19,406 nucleotides of DNA from an uncultured Myxococcales bacterium. Lineage in GTDB: Bacteria > Myxococcota_A > Polyangia > Polyangiales > Polyangiaceae. The translations under genes were made by a program, and so were the position numbers. The stretch is from NCBI GenBank assembly GCA_937949945.1, contig CALFEQ010000181.1, positions 1-19,406 on the forward strand, in the 5' to 3' direction. The notes under the pieces are model-generated. The model ran no database searches and had not been told where the DNA came from. It worked only from the letters and a program-made list of their open reading frames with translations. Of the stretch, positions 16,159-19,406 are shown piece by piece. Position 1 is the first letter of the stretch. Every line of letters begins with the position of its first letter.

Positions 16159-18360
16159 TCAGTCGTCCTTCGTCGGGAGGCTGTCGGTCGGAACGGGCGT
16201 GGGCGGCGGCGAAGGAGGCGCGGGCTCGGTCGCCGGCGGTTCGGTCGGCGTCGCGGTGGCGGTCGCCGGAGGCGGAGCCGGCTTCTTCTGGGGCTTCGGG
16301 CGGGGGCGCGGCTTGGGAGGCGTGGAAGCGGACGCGCTCGAAGTCGGCGGCGCCGGAGGCAGCGAGCCGACGGGCGCGACGCTCGCGCTCTCTGCGGCGG
16401 AGGCGGACGCGGGAGGAGACGCGTCGGCCTCGGCGGTCGATGCGCTGGCGGCGTCGACCGCGGACGGACGGCTGGCGTTCGCGTCGGGTTGGTGGACGAC
16501 GAGCGCCCACGTGGCGAGGCCCGCCGCGCCTCCGACGACGATGGGCAAGAGCACGCGCAGCGGACCGTTCTGGCGCTCGGGGACGATCGTGGAGAGGAGC
16601 GGGCCCGGCGCGGACGTGGCGAGCGCCGGCCGCGCCGGAGCCGGCGGGACCGACGCGATGCCGTGTGGTGGGGGCACCGAGGCGTGCGCTGCCTCCGGCA
16701 TCGGGAAAGACCCGTGGAGCGCCGGAGGCGGCCCCGAGCGTGTCGCGACGCCCGGCATCGGCTCGCCGGCGCCGGGGCCGGGCGGCGGCGGCTGCGAGCC
16801 GTGGAGCGGCGGGTACGCTGGCGGCGGGGCGGAGTGCGGCGCCGCGGACGGCGGACCTCCGATGCCGACGACCGGCGCGGGAAAGACGGGGGCCGCGCCG
16901 ATGCCCGGCGTGGTCGCGTTCGACGGGGCAATCGCCGGCGGCGGGTCGGGCGGCGCTCCCGCGGCCGGGCGCGGGGCGGGCGGTGGCGGCGTGCTCCTTC
17001 GGCCGAGGCGCGGGACGGTCGCGAGGTCGGTGCCGTCGGCGGCCTGAGCGAGCGCCTCTCGGAAGAGCTCTGCAGGGTCCTGCTCGACGTCGGGAGCGAG
17101 GATCACGCGTTCGACGGTCGCGACCTCGGTCTTGCGCGGCGTCTCGAACTCGTCGTGCCGCGGCATGCGCTCCGTCACCGGCGGCTCCGGAGCCGTGGAC
17201 GGCGGCACCGAGATGCGGCGGCGCTGGAGCGCGTCGTCGCGCAGCGCGAACGTCGGATCGTCGTCGCTCGGCGTCACCGAGCGAGCAGGGGGCGGCTTGG
17301 ACTCGCGCTCGCCGAGGGGCGCGCCGCGACGCTCGGTGGTCTCGTCGTCGAACACCTCTCCCGCCGGCCGTGCGAGCGTGGGCTCGTCCTCGTCGCCGCG
17401 TCGGGTCGGCACGAGCGAGTCGGCCCCTCGCCGGGTGGGCGCCATCGCGTCGAGCGTCGGCCGATCGAGCGTGGCGGTCTCCTCCGCATCGAGCGCCATG
17501 CGCGCACGGCGCAGCGCCTCGCGCATCGACTTCGCGTCGGGCCAGCGGTCGGCGCGGTCGAACGCCAGCGCGCGATCGATGACGGCCGCGACCGCGCGAG
17601 GGATCGTGGGCATCACGTCGCGCAGCGGCCGCGCCGGCATCCGCGCGGTCGCGATGAGCCTCGACTTCGCGTTGTTCCCCCGATGCACCGGTTCGCCGGT
17701 GAGCACGGTGAAGAGCGTCGCGCCCGCGCTCCAGATGTCGCTCCGCACGTCGACGTCCTCGCGCCTGCCGAGCGCTTGCTCCGGCGGCATGAAGGCGGGC
17801 GTGCCGAGGACCATGCCGATGCCGGTCATGTCGCTCGAGCTCTGGCCGTCGTTGAAGCGAGCGACGCCGAAGTCGAGCAGCTTGACCTGGTTCTTGCGCG
17901 TGAGAAAGACGTTCTCCGGCTTCAGATCCCGATGGAGGATCTGGTGATCGTGGGCCGCCGCGAGCACGTCGAGCATCCCATCGGCGATCTCGAGCACCTC
18001 TCCGAGAGGGATGCGCCCGCCGAGCCGGCGCCGGCGCTGCTCGAGGTTCTCTCCTTCGAGCAGCTCGAGGACCATGAACACGGAGCCGTCCTCGGCCACG
18101 TCGTCGTCGATGGCCCGGACGACCCCCGGGTGGTCGATCGCGTTGGCGAAGTACCCCTCCCGCCGGAAGCGCTCGACCATCGAGGGGTCGTCCGCGAGCT
18201 CGCGGTGGAGGATCTTGAGCGCGACGCGGCTGCCGTTGCGGTGGGTCGCCGCGTACACGTTCGCCATCGAACCGGTGGCGATGAACGCATCGATCCGGTA
18301 CTTGTCCCGGACCATCGTTCCGACGCGGCGGCGTGCGCGTTGTCCCGGCCCCTCCGCCAA
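16159..18360 (-). CDS. Membrane-anchored Ser/Thr protein kinase (Hanks/PknB type)
   Basis: Kinase of 733 residues. The catalytic domain (about 21-285) has the ATP Lys49 (VALK), helix-C Glu68, HRDLKPEN with Asp145, Asp163-Phe-Gly165 and a PPE version of the APE motif (GTPAFMPPEQAL). The glycine loop IATGSMANVY keeps only the central Gly30. The first and third glycines are Ala. Residues 290-595 are a Pro-, Ala- and Thr-rich linker. A hydrophobic helix at about 600-621 (LLPIVVGGAAGLATWALVV) anchors the protein. An Ala/Pro/Ser-rich tail of about 110 residues should lie outside the cytoplasm. No PASTA or other sensor repeat is seen. The start is a TTG with AAGGAGG 10 bases upstream. It keeps the RVGTMVRDKYRI lead-in that I recall from myxobacterial kinases. 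An ATG at 18315 would remove the first 15 residues. It is divergent from the exonuclease gene. Confidence 0.93.
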   Translation of the reverse strand: MAEGPGQRARRRVGTMVRDKYRIDAFIATGSMANVYAATHRNGSRVALKILHRELADDPSMVERFRREGYFANAIDHPGVVRAIDDDVAEDGSVFMVLELLEGENLEQRRRRLGGRIPLGEVLEIADGMLDVLAAAHDHQILHRDLKPENVFLTRKNQVKLLDFGVARFNDGQSSSDMTGIGMVLGTPAFMPPEQALGRREDVDVRSDIWSAGATLFTVLTGEPVHRGNNAKSRLIATARMPARPLRDVMPTIPRAVAAVIDRALAFDRADRWPDAKSMREALRRARMALDAEETATLDRPTLDAMAPTRRGADSLVPTRRGDEDEPTLARPAGEVFDDETTERRGAPLGERESKPPPARSVTPSDDDPTFALRDDALQRRRISVPPSTAPEPPVTERMPRHDEFETPRKTEVATVERVILAPDVEQDPAELFREALAQAADGTDLATVPRLGRRSTPPPPAPRPAAGAPPDPPPAIAPSNATTPGIGAAPVFPAPVVGIGGPPSAAPHSAPPPAYPPLHGSQPPPPGPGAGEPMPGVATRSGPPPALHGSFPMPEAAHASVPPPHGIASVPPAPARPALATSAPGPLLSTIVPERQNGPLRVLLPIVVGGAAGLATWALVVHQPDANASRPSAVDAASASTAEADASPPASASAAESASVAPVGSLPPAPPTSSASASTPPKPRPRPKPQKKPAPPPATATATPTEPPATEPAPPSPPPTPVPTDSLPTKDD

Positions 18361-18370
18361 ACCTGACCTG

Positions 18371-18377
18371 CCTCCTT
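18371..18377 (-). promoter_or_regulatory. Ribosome binding site supporting the TTG start of the kinase
   Basis: On the minus strand AAGGAGG lies 10 bases before the TTG at 18360. The alternative ATG at 18315 has no comparable site, which decides the start. Confidence 0.45.
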
Positions 18378-18418
18378 CTCGGGCGACTCTCCCCGACGCT
18401 GCCCGGGGAGCGCAAGGA

Positions 18419-18424
18419 CTCTAC
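18419..18424 (-). promoter_or_regulatory. TANNNT -10-like box (TAGAGT) upstream of the kinase
   Basis: TAGAGT on the minus strand would start transcription near 18411, giving a leader of about 50 bases that includes the AAGGAGG site. No convincing -35 is seen, so this is a weak call. Confidence 0.25.
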
Positions 18425-18466
18425 TTCTCGAAACGACGATTGATCGTACCATGCCCGGCACGCGGC

Positions 18467-19333
18467 ATGCGGGTCCACCTCGTCGACGGGACGTTCGAGC
18501 TCTTCCGCGCGCACTTCGCGCCGCGGCCCGGCAAGGTCGTGCGCGGCGTCGACGTGAAGGCCACGGTCGGTTTCGTCGGCTCGATGCTCGCGTTGCTCGA
18601 GGAGCGCGCCGAGGAGGTGACCCACCTCGCGATCGCCTTCGACAACCCGATCGTCAGCTTCCGCAACGAGCTGTTCGAAGGGTACAAGACCGACGAGGGC
18701 GTCCCGCCCACGCTCCGCGCGCAGTTCGACCTCGCGGAAGAGGCCGCGCGCGCGCTCGGCATCGTGGTCTGGTCGATGGACCGCTACGAGGCCGACGACG
18801 CGCTCGCGACCGCCGCCACGCGCTTCGCCGGCCCCGACACGCAGGTTCGAATCCTCACGCCGGACAAGGACCTCGGCCAGGTGCTCGCCTCCGATCGCAT
18901 CGTGCAGGTGGATCGCATCCGCCGGCGGGTCATCGACGAGGCGACCCTGCGCGAGCGCCGCGGCGTCGCTCCGTCGAGCATCCCCGATCTGCTCGCGCTG
19001 GTCGGCGACGACGCCGACGGCATCCCGGGCATCCCGGGGTTCGGCGAGAAGACGTCCGCCACGCTCCTCGCTCGTTACGGGACCATCGAGGCCATCCCCG
19101 ACGATCCGGCGAAGTGGGACGTCAAGGTGACCGGCGCCCCTCGACTCGCGGCGACGCTCGCAGCACGCCGCGAAGACGCGCTCCTCTACAAGCGCCTCGC
19201 CACGCTCGTGCGCGACGTCCCGCTGCGCGAGTCGCTCGAGGACCTCGAGTACAAGGGCGCCCCGCGCGCAGCCTTCGAGGCGCTCTGCGAGAAGCTCGAG
19301 CTGCGGTTGCGGTGGACGAGATTTCGCGACTGA
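18467..19333 (+). CDS. Stand-alone 5'-3' exonuclease (Pol I N-domain/FEN-like)
   Basis: Nuclease of 288 residues equivalent to the N-terminal domain of DNA polymerase I, without any polymerase part. It should remove 5' flaps or RNA primers using two metal ions. Visible landmarks are Asp7 (HLVDGTFELFRAHF) and the arch segment FDNPIVSFRNELFEGYK (58-74) with its Lys74. Acidic clusters are EADD (108-111) and PDKD (132-135). The helix-hairpin region VGDDADGIPGIPGFGEKTS (179-197) binds DNA behind the flap. These match the active-site set of the T5/Taq 5' nucleases. The ATG at 18467 gives the family's normal beginning; the frame continues upstream, antisense to the kinase gene, and is not coding there. 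It is divergent from the kinase, with 106 bases between. A hairpin overlaps the stop codon. Such solo enzymes often supplement or replace the Pol I exonuclease. Confidence 0.92.
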   Translation: MRVHLVDGTFELFRAHFAPRPGKVVRGVDVKATVGFVGSMLALLEERAEEVTHLAIAFDNPIVSFRNELFEGYKTDEGVPPTLRAQFDLAEEAARALGIVVWSMDRYEADDALATAATRFAGPDTQVRILTPDKDLGQVLASDRIVQVDRIRRRVIDEATLRERRGVAPSSIPDLLALVGDDADGIPGIPGFGEKTSATLLARYGTIEAIPDDPAKWDVKVTGAPRLAATLAARREDALLYKRLATLVRDVPLRESLEDLEYKGAPRAAFEALCEKLELRLRWTRFRD

Positions 19334-19347
19334 CTTCGTCAGTCGCG
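19325..19347 (+). terminator. 10-bp hairpin overlapping the exonuclease stop codon
   Basis: CGCGACTGAC (19325-19334) pairs perfectly with GTCAGTCGCG (19338-19347) around a TTC loop. The TGA stop (19331-19333) is inside the left arm. It is very stable but lacks a T-tract. Confidence 0.55.
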
Positions 19348-19375
19348 AGTCCTCAGTCCTCAGACCTCGGTCCTC
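19348..19375. repeat. 7-bp tandem repeat, four copies
   Basis: Units AGTCCTC, AGTCCTC, AGACCTC and GGTCCTC follow each other without spacing directly after the hairpin. It is a short slippage-type repeat with no obvious function. Confidence 0.65.
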
Positions 19376-19381
19376 GGTTTG

Positions 19382-19398
19382 CGCCGCCTTCGGCGGCG
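19382..19398. terminator. 7-bp hairpin near the right edge
   Basis: CGCCGCC (19382-19388) pairs with GGCGGCG (19392-19398) around a TTC loop. It may be a second termination signal for the exonuclease gene, or belong to a gene beyond the window. Confidence 0.35.
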
Positions 19399-19406
19399 GG
19401 ATCGGG

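Noticed and set aside
14990..18625. 1211-codon minus-strand frame spanning permease and kinase
   Set aside because: Out of frame with the real kinase and antisense to the permease and exonuclease genes; composed almost only of Arg, Ala, Asp and Gly.

Overview
The window is high-GC DNA from a large-genome bacterium, most likely a myxobacterium (Myxococcota, Polyangia-like). I infer this from several traits. There is a Ser/Thr kinase with a long Pro/Ala-rich tail, a double-FHA protein, and a secreted lipoprotein with an SH3b-hydrolase architecture. The coding strands are strongly GC-rich, with G/C third positions. I cannot name the species. No tRNA, rRNA, CRISPR array, transposase or phage gene is visible, so this reads as ordinary chromosome.

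Layout. 1-349 is non-coding, with a near-perfect 17-bp direct repeat. It is followed by a lipoprotein with an SH3b domain and a beta-lactamase-like hydrolase (350-1459), then a small CULT-domain protein (1518-1907). This last protein is a bacterial relative of the thalidomide-binding domain of cereblon, with its tri-tryptophan pocket intact. A strong 12-bp hairpin separates it from the convergent glyoxylate-shunt operon aceB-aceA (4967 to 2008, minus strand). Divergent from aceB is an XRE-type regulator of the short-chain fatty-acyl-CoA family (RamB/PrpR-like, 5149-6594). The 181-bp gap between them holds two identical TGTCAATGACA palindromes, a 12-bp palindrome and a recognisable sigma70-type promoter. 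Together these look like a complete local control unit for acetate or fatty-acid carbon entering the glyoxylate shunt.

Next come a double-FHA protein (6912-8309), a convergent short-chain dehydrogenase (8325-9083, minus), a small TPR protein (9219-9650) and a structured convergent gap. These are followed by a SulP-STAS-carbonic anhydrase fusion, probably for bicarbonate handling (9881-12142, minus), and phosphoglucose isomerase pgi (12234-13895, minus). Divergent from pgi is a two-gene ABC-2 exporter (14011-16084). A transmembrane Ser/Thr kinase (16159-18360, minus) faces it. A stand-alone 5'-3' exonuclease (18467-19333) closes the window, with two hairpins and a 7-bp tandem repeat after it.

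Two observations stand out. First, the CULT protein is a prokaryotic cereblon-pocket homologue of unknown role. Second, five genes carry a TANNNT hexamer ending 8 or 9 bases before the start codon, which is the signature of leaderless transcripts. No multi-gene defence system or novel operon is evident. The most novel material is the CULT protein, the aceBA/regulator operator layout and the FHA protein with an unnamed N-terminal domain.
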